A DNA stretch of 64,000 bases from a bacterium SCSIO 12741 (GTDB lineage: Bacteria > Bacteroidota > Bacteroidia > Flavobacteriales_G > Salibacteraceae). Under the pieces are notes generated by a model. It ran no database searches, was not told the origin of the DNA, and saw nothing but the letters and a program-made list of their open reading frames with translations. This document shows positions 36,517 to 45,264 of this stretch, in pieces. The position numbers and the translations under genes were made by a program. Where the stretch lies: contig CP073749.1 of the NCBI GenBank assembly GCA_024398055.1, forward strand, positions 4,092,594 through 4,156,593. Reading direction: 5' to 3'. Position 1 is the stretch's first letter; each line of letters starts with the position of its first letter.

Positions 36517-36861
36517 ATGAAAAAAAAAGTTCCACAAAAAGAGTTGGAATCCTGGCAACAAATGGTTTCCAACCTGTCTAATCTTCCACCGGAAGTCAAA
36601 CAGGAAATTGATCAGGAGATCAACGAGAAATACGAAGGAATAGGTCAAATTCCGGACACCAAGGTCTATCATTATGTCATCTGGGCCATCATCGCGGCCA
36701 TTGTCATTCCCATTGTGGCCTATATGGGCGTAGCCATGGTTGGAGACGCAGACGCAGCAGATTCTTTTCCAAGGGAATTCGTCGCCATAAGTACTACAGT
36801 GGTTGGTGCACTGGTTGGTTTATTAGCCCCTCAACCGGGGCAAAACAACGCGGTATCATGA
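36517..36861 (+). CDS. Small two-TM inner-membrane protein
   Basis: A 114-residue protein starting at the ATG at 36517 (MKKKVPQKELESW). The N-terminal ~55 residues are polar and helical; TM1 is YHYVIWAIIAAIVIPIVAYMG and a second, weaker hydrophobic segment is AISTTVVGALVGLLA. It has no enzyme motif. Its stop overlaps the start of the next gene by 4 nt (ATGA), which makes translational coupling likely. As the first gene of the caspase-like operon it could anchor the complex to the inner membrane, but this is inferred. Confidence 0.7.
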   Translation: MKKKVPQKELESWQQMVSNLSNLPPEVKQEIDQEINEKYEGIGQIPDTKVYHYVIWAIIAAIVIPIVAYMGVAMVGDADAADSFPREFVAISTTVVGALVGLLAPQPGQNNAVS

Positions 36862-38228
36862 GGGTCAAGGTTGTAATTTGTTTGGGTCTTTCTCTAATGG
36901 CCCTGCAAGCATTCGCACAAGACGGTTTGCACTGGAATTTCTTTCTAACCGATCATGAATTGGTAGAACAGGAGAAAAACTACACTGACGATAGTACTAA
37001 GCTTTACGATTGGATTACAAAGAGTTACGATCAAGGAAGGCGGGGGCGCTTCATCGTTTATGATTTGCGATTGAAAGATCCCTATATGATTCGCTATAGC
37101 AAAGACAGTATGGGGTATCGCATTCAAAGTAAACTGAACACAGGAGTTCGAAAGCCCACTGGAATTATCGTTATGAATATGAACCCTTCGATTCATTCCA
37201 TTGAAGTGCAGAGGGAGTATTACACCAATGATAAATTCAAAATTTCTGAAGGGCTTAGCACCGCTCTGGGAATCAGTTCTGACAAGAATGCTGAAGACGA
37301 CGGTGAAGCCGCAGATGGTGGAACAGGAGATTCGATGGGGTTCAAGGACATCGGTGATGATGGGGACGATGATCAAGCCAAACTGGACTTTTGGAACGAA
37401 TTCTTTGATCAGTTAAATGGCCAAATGGCGGCTTACCAGGATCGAATGCAGAAGAACATGCATTGGACGGAAAAGGACTATCAGGCCAATTGGGACCATT
37501 TGAATGAGGTGATTTATCAAACCGTTGGTGCGGCCTATACAGGAATGAACCTCAAGGAGGCGGTTAAAGAGCACATGGCATCTGTTTCGTTAAGTGGCGA
37601 CGAATACGACCAATTTTATAAAAAGGTGGACAAAGCCGCTAAAATGTTGGACCAATTGGCCAATACCAAAACCTTTCAGGTATTTGATGCCACCGCTCCA
37701 GGGAATTACGATGAAGTGCACTACAAGTTGGAAATCAAAGAGGGAGACAAAGTGGTGCGAAACGGGGATCAACCCATTAAAGTTCGCATAAATGGTGGTT
37801 TGAAAATAGACGGTAGCGCAGGTTTGTTTTTTACAACCCTCAGGGATGATGAATTTCTGACCCGTGATGAGTACACAGCTGATTCTACTCTTCAAAAGAG
37901 AATTTATCAAAAAGAAACCGGTGATTTTGCCATTAGCGCAGGGGCACTCGTACACTTTTATGCACGCACCAATTCCTATTTCAATGCCGGGTTGAGTGTC
38001 GGGGCTATTCTTACTAATGAAGCTAATCCACAATACCTTTTAGGTGGCGGATTATTGATTGGTAGAAAGCAGCGGGTAGTGCTCAATGGAGGCTGGTCCT
38101 TTGGTCGGGTGAAACGCTTGGAAACAGGGCTTGAGCTGGGCGGCATTTATGCGGGTGATGGCAACACGCCTACTACCATGGATAAGTGGGACAATGGTTT
38201 CTTTTTTGGCTTGAGTTATAACTTCTAA
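36858..38228 (+). CDS. Exported protein with barrel-like C-terminus, caspase cluster
   Basis: A 456-residue protein. Signal MRVKVVICLGLSLMALQAFAQ. Residues ~145-175 are a very acidic, low-complexity linker (EDDGEAADGG, GDDGDDDQ), a potential calcium-binding stretch. The next ~100 residues are helical (QMAAYQDRMQKN). The last ~150 residues show alternating amphipathic strands and end FFFGLSYNF, with a terminal aromatic residue as in outer-membrane beta barrels. It is therefore probably periplasmic with an outer-membrane-inserting end. No family recognised. It overlaps the two-TM gene and lies 10 nt before the caspase-like gene. Confidence 0.65.
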   Translation: MRVKVVICLGLSLMALQAFAQDGLHWNFFLTDHELVEQEKNYTDDSTKLYDWITKSYDQGRRGRFIVYDLRLKDPYMIRYSKDSMGYRIQSKLNTGVRKPTGIIVMNMNPSIHSIEVQREYYTNDKFKISEGLSTALGISSDKNAEDDGEAADGGTGDSMGFKDIGDDGDDDQAKLDFWNEFFDQLNGQMAAYQDRMQKNMHWTEKDYQANWDHLNEVIYQTVGAAYTGMNLKEAVKEHMASVSLSGDEYDQFYKKVDKAAKMLDQLANTKTFQVFDATAPGNYDEVHYKLEIKEGDKVVRNGDQPIKVRINGGLKIDGSAGLFFTTLRDDEFLTRDEYTADSTLQKRIYQKETGDFAISAGALVHFYARTNSYFNAGLSVGAILTNEANPQYLLGGGLLIGRKQRVVLNGGWSFGRVKRLETGLELGGIYAGDGNTPTTMDKWDNGFFFGLSYNF

Positions 38229-38238
38229 ATCTTAACAT

Positions 38239-39759
38239 ATGAACCAAAAATCAAGAGAAGATAGCTATCGTGGCTATGGTGTTATTGTTGGAGTCAACGA
38301 GGTGGATGAACATCACTACGCTGATCCCTATAACCTGGACAAAGCAATATGCAATTCTAAAGCCTACCTCGATTTTGCGAAACAAAGCGATCGGTTTGAA
38401 CAACTCGACTACTTCTGCGGATCTCAGGCTACCTGGGCCAATGTAAAAGCCTTACTCCTGAAGTATGCCGAATTATCCTACGAGCAGGAGGGGTTTCTGT
38501 TCATTTCATTCACCGGACATGGCGAGAACCTCAATCGCTACGATGATCAGGGATGTTTTAAAGATAACTGGCAGTTGCTTTGTTATTATGATCAAATGGC
38601 ATCTGAAGAAGAAATTCGAAGGATTTTGTCTGTTTTTCATAAGAATTTTACGGTGGTATTTGTGAGCGACGCCTGTTTCTCCGGAGGATTATTAACGCAA
38701 AAATCCATTGTTCTTGAGCGTGAAAAGCTCCAACAACAGGAAAGAAGCCAACAGGGCAGTATTGGTACCGAGGTTGCTGCTTTTACAGATCCTAGAAAGA
38801 GTTGGAACCCTGAAAATTGTAAAGAACAATTGGCTTACCTCAAAGCAAAGTTGGAACAAGCACAACGTCGAGAAACGGAAAACGAGGATGAACTCAAAAA
38901 GTGTAAAGAGTACAAGGCTGAAATTGATCAATTGAAGTCCTATTTGGAGGCTCAAAAACGAAGCACCTATTTTAAGAATAAAGGCTTTTACGACAAAATG
39001 CTTGATTCCTATCAAAAGGATCCTGATTTTGACTTTGAGGCGAGCGTTTGTTTTATGGGATCTGGAAGAGAATTTGGCGCTTCTAAGATGGGCAAGGATG
39101 ACTGCTTACTTCACTATTCAGCCCTCCTTTTGGCCATGCTCAATTCGGGAACTTTTAAAGGGAACTACTTTGAATTGAACGACATTCTTACCCAAAAAAT
39201 GGACCGGAAATACAAGCCATATTTTTGGGCCTCGCACGATAAGAAAAAGGATCGTTTTCGTCGATTCCGGCCATTTGTTTTATATGGCCGTGCCGTAAAC
39301 ACTCCCCTAACCAATAGAATTCGTTGGAAGATGGAGGTAAAAAGCGATAAGAACTGTAATGTCAATCTTGAATACCAACCCAAGTGGCTTAAATATCAGG
39401 AAAGTGGTATGCGCCGGTTGTCTAAGGTAAAAAAAGAAGACAACCCCATGATTCAACGGTTTTTGCACCGAAGAGGGGTGCATAAAGGATATGTTCTTGT
39501 TATAGGAATGAGGTTCGCTGATGGTTCTCATGATTTTTGCTATTCACGTAAAGAATGCTCATACCTGCAATGTTCAAGTTCCACGGTAGATTATGACAAA
39601 TGCGTTCCGAAAGAACCTATTCGTTTGCCAGAGCTAAAATTGGACTCAGCTAATTGTCAGCCAACTGGGAAGCCGAATGCGCATATCATTCTTTATGACA
39701 GCGATTACCACAGAGTTCTGGCATACAAGGAAATCCCGTTTAAGGTTCGGAAAACTTAA
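38239..39759 (+). CDS. Caspase-like (clan CD, C14) protease
   Basis: A 506-residue cytosolic protein. Residues 1-155 carry a caspase/metacaspase p20-like fold: GYGVIVGVNEVDEHHYADPYNL, cited by its GVIVGVN strand; catalytic His94 in FISFTGHGEN; and catalytic Cys146 in VVFVSDACFSGG. A long coiled coil (~155-245, EQLAYLKAKLEQAQRRETE) interrupts the domain before the p10-like part (FMGSGREFGASK). The C-terminal ~150 residues form a separate beta-rich domain. Bacterial caspase-like proteases cleave a partner after activation and occur in regulated cell death and anti-phage systems. No signal peptide, so it acts in the cytosol unlike its upstream partner. The target is not evident. Confidence 0.8.
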   Translation: MNQKSREDSYRGYGVIVGVNEVDEHHYADPYNLDKAICNSKAYLDFAKQSDRFEQLDYFCGSQATWANVKALLLKYAELSYEQEGFLFISFTGHGENLNRYDDQGCFKDNWQLLCYYDQMASEEEIRRILSVFHKNFTVVFVSDACFSGGLLTQKSIVLEREKLQQQERSQQGSIGTEVAAFTDPRKSWNPENCKEQLAYLKAKLEQAQRRETENEDELKKCKEYKAEIDQLKSYLEAQKRSTYFKNKGFYDKMLDSYQKDPDFDFEASVCFMGSGREFGASKMGKDDCLLHYSALLLAMLNSGTFKGNYFELNDILTQKMDRKYKPYFWASHDKKKDRFRRFRPFVLYGRAVNTPLTNRIRWKMEVKSDKNCNVNLEYQPKWLKYQESGMRRLSKVKKEDNPMIQRFLHRRGVHKGYVLVIGMRFADGSHDFCYSRKECSYLQCSSSTVDYDKCVPKEPIRLPELKLDSANCQPTGKPNAHIILYDSDYHRVLAYKEIPFKVRKT

Positions 39760-39801
39760 GGGGTGAAGCAATCATTTTTTTTGAAATTTAAATAGTGAAC
39801 A

Positions 39802-40215
39802 ATGGACTTAGAAATATTAACCTTAGAATCTGATGAAGCAGGAGGAAGCCAGGTTATTGAAATGGATCTTCGGTGGAACCATACTGACTATAAATATATC
39901 CAGTACAACACCTTTCCAGAGGGGCACGAGGGTTTAACCACAACCATCACCAATAAGTGTGATGACCTGTATGACGACGTGAGTCAGGACTGGGAATATG
40001 TTGCGGTTTTTTACCTGGACAAAGATGAGGATAATGCACCGCATAGTCGGTCAAAGGTGGTTACGATGAATGACTTTTATAGCCTTAATCCTTATCCTGC
40101 GGGCTCAGAAATAAATGGCTGCTACATAGTCTGTAATGTGGATGGTACAACCATTTATGAAGGACGAAAAACGAAAGGTAAGGTCTCCAACCAGGGAGGT
40201 GGAGGAGGAGTCTGA
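39802..40215 (+). CDS. Hypothetical acidic protein downstream of the caspase-like gene
   Basis: A 137-residue cytosolic-looking protein. The body is beta-prone and acidic (DDLYDDVSQDWEYVAVFYLD), and it ends in a glycine run (NQGGGGGV). It follows the caspase-like gene by 42 nt and is followed by an intrinsic terminator, so it is the last gene of the first transcription segment. A free Gly-rich tail and small size make it a possible substrate or regulator of the protease, which is speculation. No family recognised. Confidence 0.62.
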   Translation: MDLEILTLESDEAGGSQVIEMDLRWNHTDYKYIQYNTFPEGHEGLTTTITNKCDDLYDDVSQDWEYVAVFYLDKDEDNAPHSRSKVVTMNDFYSLNPYPAGSEINGCYIVCNVDGTTIYEGRKTKGKVSNQGGGGGV

Positions 40216-40239
40216 CCTTACACCGAATTTTAATACCTT

Positions 40240-40278
40240 GCAGGAATGGGTCAGAAAACTCGTTCCTGCGTTTTTTTT
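40240..40278 (+). terminator. Intrinsic terminator overlapping the next gene's start
   Basis: GCAGGAA (40240-40246) pairs perfectly with TTCCTGC (40263-40269), followed by G and eight T residues (40271-40278). The ATG of the TPR kinase is at 40246, so the hairpin and T run also encode part of its signal peptide. Some read-through or attenuation between the caspase genes and the kinase is implied. Confidence 0.75.
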
Positions 40279-42058
40279 GCCTTGATCGCCTTAAACTGTT
40301 TGTTTTTCTGTCATTTGCTTAAGGCACAGGGTATTTCAGGTGACTTGAAGCAAGATAGTCTTCTTCCAATGATCGACCATATAGATGAACTCATCGCTTC
40401 TGATCCCGATAGTGCCTATAAACTTAGTCAGCTTCTTTTAGAAAAGGTAGAAGATTCCCAATCCTTGATTTATGCTGAACTTTTGGTTAGTACCGGCAAC
40501 ATTTATTACCACCGGGGGCTTATGAGTTAGCCATTCCGCTTTTTACACAAGCCTTGGAAATTCGAAAAATTCATAAGGATTGGACGGGTATGGGCAATGT
40601 CCATTTGAATTTGGGCAATGCCTATTATTACTTAAACCAGACCGAACGGGCCATTCATTCTTGTCATGACGCTTTACGCTACTATCAAATGACAGAAACA
40701 AGTCCATTGATTAGCAAGGATGCCTTAAACAGTTTGGGAGTCATTTATTACGAGATCGACGAATTGGACAGTGCCAAGTACTATTACGGTCAATGCTTAA
40801 AGCAAATCAACGAAGGAGGGGGACAGCGTTAGACAGCGTTGACGTATTGAGCAATTTAGGAGCAGTTTATGAAAGTCAGGCTGATTGGGAAGAGGCCCTC
40901 CGATATTACCACATGGCCCGAACTATTGAAGAACAGGAAAATAGGCTCTCCGGATTGGCTTGGACCTATCATCATTTGGGCATGAGCTTTATGGGGTTAA
41001 AACAACTCGATTCAGCCAAATATTACCTGGACCGTGCGCATCAATTGGCAGTAAATAGTCAACATTTGGTAACCGAAGTAGAGGTATTGGAGAGTTTAAC
41101 CTATTGGTTTTCCAAAAGTGGAATAGCAGATAGTACGGAATGGTATTTAGCCAGACATAATGAACGCAAGGATGAACTTTACGCCAATCAGATGGCTGAA
41201 AACCTCCAAACTTCTCTTGAGAAATATGATCTCGAAAGATTAAAAAGTGCCGTAGTTCTTGAAAAAGAACGGGTGGGTCGAGCCAGGGCCGAATCTGAAA
41301 ATAGAAGGTTTCTGATCATTATCCTCATCGGGGCGCTATTGGCGGTATGTACCATGTTGGTATTGGGCTTCCGGTTTCACCAGCAAAAACGCTACATCAA
41401 CCAAATGGAGCTTAATGTAAAGGAGCAGCAGCTGGTAGAAATGGAGGCCAAGGCAGACCTGGAATCTCTAAAAGCAATGCTTCAGGGACAGGAAAAGGAA
41501 CGGAATCGTATCGCACGAGATTTGCATGACCGGGTGGGTAATCTTCTAGCAACCCTCAAACTATCTCTGACGAAAAACAAAGAAGAGGAAAATACACCTC
41601 ACGTAGATCTGGTAAATCAAACGGTTAAGGAAGTGCATAACATTGCCCAGGATTTATCCGGTGATTTGATCGAAAATTATGGTCTTATTCTGGCCCTTAA
41701 AGAGCTAAAGCAGAAAGTGGAACGTTCCACGGGATTGGAGATGCATTTGTATTTGGATGAACGAACCGATGATTGTAACAAAGCTTCGAGCCTCGAGATA
41801 TATCGGATTTTACAAGAGCTCACGGCCAATACACTCAAACACGCTGAAGCCACTCAAATCAGTTTACAAACTCTTCGAATTGAAAACAGTTTGAACCTGA
41901 TTTACGAAGACAACGGCAAGGGCTTCGATCCGGGTCAAATAAAGGAGGGGATGGGTTCTCGAAACATCCGATCCCGAATCGATTTACTCAAATGTACTTA
42001 TCAAGTAGATTCTCAACCGGGTCGTGGAACGATTGTAATTCTTGATGTTCATGTCTGA
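40246..42058 (+). pseudogene. TPR sensor histidine kinase (HisKA_3) interrupted by two frameshifts
   Basis: Three successive open frames encode one ~600-residue kinase. Part 1 (40246-40530): signal MGQKTRSCVFFALIALNCLF and the first TPR. Part 2 (to ~40830): TPRs. Part 3 (from ~40823): TPRs, TM RFLIIILIGALLAVCTMLVL, HisKA_3 with histidine in RIARDLHDRVGN, and ATPase with QELTANTLKHAEA and GMGSRNIRSRI. The frame is restored if one G is added to the 5-G runs at 40514-40518 and 40818-40822; the restored text reads HRGAYELAIPLF and EGGGTALDSVDV, typical TPR sequence. The rest is well conserved, so these are either sequence errors or recent lesions. The cognate NarL regulator overlaps the 3' end. 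Confidence 0.78.
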
Positions 42059-42689
42059 TGAGATGGTACATATTGCTTTTATAGATGATCATCGGCTATT
42101 TCGGCAAGGATTGACATCCATGCTGGAAAATGAATCGATTGTGGGTGCCTTAAAAGATTATCCGAACCCCCTCGATTTTCTGAATGATCCTTGGTCCAGA
42201 AAGGCGCAAATTCTTTTTTTGGATATCAACATGCCTGAAATGGATGGCCTAAAAGCCCTCATTCAAATTCGAGAAAAGTTCCCGGAGTTGAAAGTGATCA
42301 TGCTTTCTATGAGTGTTAACTATAGTAACATACAGGAAGCGGTAAGTCGTGGAGTGGTGGGATATCTTAATAAGACTTCAGAAAAAGAAGAGGTCCTAAC
42401 TGCAATTAAAAGTGTTTTGTCAGGGAAGCCTTATTTTGCCCAAGAGGTTCGGGAAATTCTAGGGAGTGATTTCGAATCCGATGATGCCGTCGGAGTAATC
42501 AAATTGACTCCAAGAGAAAAGGAGATATTGAGTTTGATATGCCGCGAATATTCCACTCAGGAAATTGCCAATCAATTGTTCATAAGCGCCAATACGGTAG
42601 AAACTCATAGACGCAACCTGTTAAGCAAAACACTAAGCAAAAATGTGGCTGGCTTAGTCAAATTTGCTGTCACCAATGGTTTGGAATAG
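42051..42689 (+). CDS. NarL/FixJ-family response regulator
   Basis: A 212-residue regulator. Receiver with D12-D13, phospho-acceptor D58 in LFLDINMPEMDG, Ser/Thr in MLSMSVN and Lys in YLNKTSEKE; LuxR-type HTH at the end (LTPREKEILSLICREYST, then ANTVETHRRNLLSK). The ATG at 42051 overlaps the kinase stop by 8 nt; an ATG at 42063 is an alternative. It should be phosphorylated by the upstream HisKA_3 kinase. As it lies within the caspase-like cluster, it may regulate that cluster, but no binding sites were identified. Confidence 0.9.
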   Translation: MSDEMVHIAFIDDHRLFRQGLTSMLENESIVGALKDYPNPLDFLNDPWSRKAQILFLDINMPEMDGLKALIQIREKFPELKVIMLSMSVNYSNIQEAVSRGVVGYLNKTSEKEEVLTAIKSVLSGKPYFAQEVREILGSDFESDDAVGVIKLTPREKEILSLICREYSTQEIANQLFISANTVETHRRNLLSKTLSKNVAGLVKFAVTNGLE

Positions 42690-42814
42690 CCATTTCGTCC
42701 CTAAAAAAATCACGGTTTTCCATGAGATACAAGGATTTCCAAGCAGGTACCTTTATTTCTTTATTCTGGTTCACCCAGAAGCAAATCATTAGTCAAACTT
42801 AAAACGATACCGAA

Positions 42815-43683
42815 ATGGAAAATACGTTGTCCAGTCAATTTTTGTCAGGGGAGAATGCGCTCTCTGCATCCAGAGAAAATAACTCAACTTTCTTAAACCT
42901 GAAATCAAAACTACCTCAATTGGAAATTGAGGGGAACACCTTTTATGTCTGCGAAGGCGACCTTCTCAAAGATGAAGATGAATTGTTTGTATACGCCTTG
43001 GAAATGGAGGTTCAACAGGTTCAAAACCAATTGGCGAATGCCGAAATGGGAACTAGTAATTTTGAGCTTACTTCGGCCAAATTAGTCGGCATTGTTAGCC
43101 GAGGGAAAATTGTTCGGTGGAAACCCGGCAAAGTGCTTAAATATGCTGTTCTTCGAAACACCTTCAGGACACAGGAACAATATGAATGGGTTAAACAAAA
43201 CATGCGAATGGCCACCGAACAGTGGGAAGCTATTTGTGGGGTAAATTTTGAGCATGTTGAACACCTGGACTCATCCGCTTCCCTAAATCTGACTCATGAA
43301 GTCACCTTTATCGTGAGAGAGCTGGATTCGGGGGGGCTTTTATTGCCTCCGCATTTTTTCCTACCTCGCCAGCTTCAAGGAGAAGAATTTATATCGACCC
43401 AAGCTACTACCAAACATCCTTCGATCCAGTTGGAGTTTTGAGGCATGAATTAGGACATGTTCTCGGTTTTCGACACGAACATATTCGGAGTGGAGCTCCC
43501 GCCAAATGCCCCAATGAAAACACCAGTGGTACCATAAACCTTACGCAATACGATCCCCGCTCCGTGATGCACTACTTCTGCGGTCAAGTAGGTTCCAAGG
43601 ATCTGTCCTTTACCGATGTAGATGTCCGAGGGGCTCAAAAGGTATATGGCCCTCCGTTGCAGCAATTGACATTGGTGGAATAA
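42815..43683 (+). pseudogene. Astacin-type zinc metalloprotease with one frameshift
   Basis: The first frame (42815-43441) and the second (to 43683) form one ~289-residue protease. The C-terminal frame holds HELGHVLGFRHEH, the complete HExxHxxGxxHE zinc site of astacins, and SVMHYFC, the astacin Met-turn. Adding one G to the 7-G run at 43330-43336 joins the frames and reads DSGGAFIASAFFPTSPASRR then IYIDPSYYQ, sensible protease sequence. The N-terminal part (residues ~1-110) looks like a propeptide; I see no Sec signal. If the lesion is real the enzyme is inactive; if a sequencing error, it is a working extracellular or cytosolic peptidase. It follows the NarL regulator by 125 bp. Confidence 0.75.
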
Positions 43684-43698
43684 TAGGTGGGAGGATCC

Positions 43699-43759
43699 CT
43701 AATGCAAATTCTCACATGTGACTTATCCATTATGATTCTGAGCCACAAATTACAAGGGA
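43699..43759 (-). pseudogene. Relic of the 3' end of a repetitive fibre-like gene
   Basis: About 60 bp match the last ~20 codons and stop of the fibre-like gene at 30492-33218 (its LWFKILTG...ENLH end), including the CTAATGCAAATTCTC block. The copy has small indels and an in-frame stop and no coding sequence upstream, so it is a remnant left by a lost or moved paralogue. Confidence 0.6.
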
Positions 43760-43767
43760 AGGGTGGT

Positions 43768-43789
43768 GCTTCCTTTGGTTAAGCGGTAG
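43768..43789 (+). repeat. Degenerate short copy of the A/B repeat
   Basis: CCTTTGGTTAAGCGGTAG here aligns with CCTTTGATAAAGCGGTAG in copy B (45066 onward) with three mismatches. It directly follows the fibre-gene relic. Confidence 0.4.
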
Positions 43790-43928
43790 TTGGAACCTTA
43801 AACCGATTTCTGATGCTCATCAGGAATCGAGGAAATCTCTCAATCCTGTTTCAAAACAGGTATTTATACGCTTATGCCTAAGCCACACTATCACTAAGTT
43901 AGAACCTATATAAAATCAAGGTGTTGTC

Positions 43929-44972
43929 ATGACTAAAAACAAAGATCAAAATTCCAATTTGGAATCTGAAAAGTTAGTCCAGGAAATCAAAGCTTTAAAA
44001 AAAGATGCACAGTATGCGCTTTGGTCTATTATTATGACCTTTCTCCTTTCTGGCTTCGGATTATGGCGGAGTTATGTAAAGGATACTGTGGAGTACAATC
44101 AGGACCAATTTGCCATGTTTCACAATATTCGAAAGCAGTATTACGAACTGATTCAAAAGCACGGAAAAGGAACCTATTTGGAGGAGGAGTACATTCTGGC
44201 CTATAGCATGAGGCAGCTATCCTTCACAGATACCGGAGCCATGAAGGCTCATATCGATACTCTTTATTCCGGGGCCTATCAACGTTTTAAAGATCGTCAA
44301 ACGTTTTTGGTTCAATTAGATCATTCCATCGAAGAGAAAAGCGCAACGGATTCTACCAACAGAACACAAGATACAAAGGTGGAAAGTTCCACTTCGGCCA
44401 TTGATAGCTTACAGAATGAAATCAAAAAAGAAATAAAGGCCGCCAACACCAATGATGAACGGATAGATAGTCTTTTCCGGGAAATACAGGGCCATCAATC
44501 CGTAGAACAAGATTTTGAAAATGAAAAGAATGACTCCTTAAAGGAAAGCATGAAACAGTTTGATCATAACGTGATCGAATCGATAAAAATCAAAAAGCAA
44601 CTCTACGATAAACCTTTGTCTTCCGAATCCATCACTTTGTTGAAGGAAGAGGTGCATTGGTTTAAAAAGGGATATTATGTCACCTTTGATTATGGAAATG
44701 ACGAGTACGCCGTATGGCTCGACGAATTTGACAAAAAGGCGGAAACAATTCAAATCAGCCTTTGGAAAAGAAACGAAAATGGTCTGTTGGTCATTATTCC
44801 CAATTCATCCCGTGAAGTCCATAAAGGACAGCGCTGTGACTGGAATGATCAATCCTATAAAATCGAGTTCCAGTTCTTAAGGGTAGAAAATGCAGGTCGA
44901 TCCCGAACCAAGGCCGCCTATTTTGGGATTCGAATGTCGGCTTTGAAGGAAATGGGTATGATAAACCGTTAG
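43929..44972 (+). CDS. One-TM protein with long coiled coil
   Basis: A 347-residue unknown. The N-terminal ~25 residues are charged, then one TM (YALWSIIMTFLLSGFGLW), then a large hydrophilic region predicted helical with heptad-like stretches (AIDSLQNEIKKEIKAANTND). The C-terminal ~110 residues are beta-rich (YYVTFDYGNDEYAVWLDEF). It has N-in topology from its charges, so the bulk would be periplasmic. It is the last gene of the plus-strand block enclosed by repeats A and B. No family recognised. Confidence 0.62.
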   Translation: MTKNKDQNSNLESEKLVQEIKALKKDAQYALWSIIMTFLLSGFGLWRSYVKDTVEYNQDQFAMFHNIRKQYYELIQKHGKGTYLEEEYILAYSMRQLSFTDTGAMKAHIDTLYSGAYQRFKDRQTFLVQLDHSIEEKSATDSTNRTQDTKVESSTSAIDSLQNEIKKEIKAANTNDERIDSLFREIQGHQSVEQDFENEKNDSLKESMKQFDHNVIESIKIKKQLYDKPLSSESITLLKEEVHWFKKGYYVTFDYGNDEYAVWLDEFDKKAETIQISLWKRNENGLLVIIPNSSREVHKGQRCDWNDQSYKIEFQFLRVENAGRSRTKAAYFGIRMSALKEMGMINR

Positions 44973-45060
44973 TATTGAGATTATCATCTCCTATAATGAT
45001 TTGATCGATTACCCGATTGGTCCGTATGTTCTTCAACTGGAAGTTGAAAGATAGAGGATA

Positions 45061-45126
45061 GCTGCTCCTTTGATAAAGCGGTAGCAAGAGGGTAATTTAC
45101 CGAAAAGGATTCAAGGTAGATTTCCA
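45061..45126 (+). repeat. Right imperfect direct repeat (copy B) of the caspase-cluster block
   Basis: Matches copy A at 36193-36251 at both ends, with a 7-bp length difference in the centre. It lies 88 bp after the last gene of the block, in the convergent spacer before the symporter gene. Confidence 0.65.
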
Positions 45127-45264
45127 CATATTCTGGCATCTATTTTACGTTTTGCAGGCCTTAACTAACTTTTAGTTAGTGTTTTAAGTGTAATTGATAA
45201 GCCTTATTCACTGAGTTATGACAAAAAATCACTTGACTACTGTGGGAATGTTTTTTTGGCAGAA

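Noticed and set aside
40514-43336. Classical phase variation by poly-G tracts
   Set aside because: Runs of five to seven G are shorter than tracts known to vary at high rate; sequence error or simple inactivation explains them as well.
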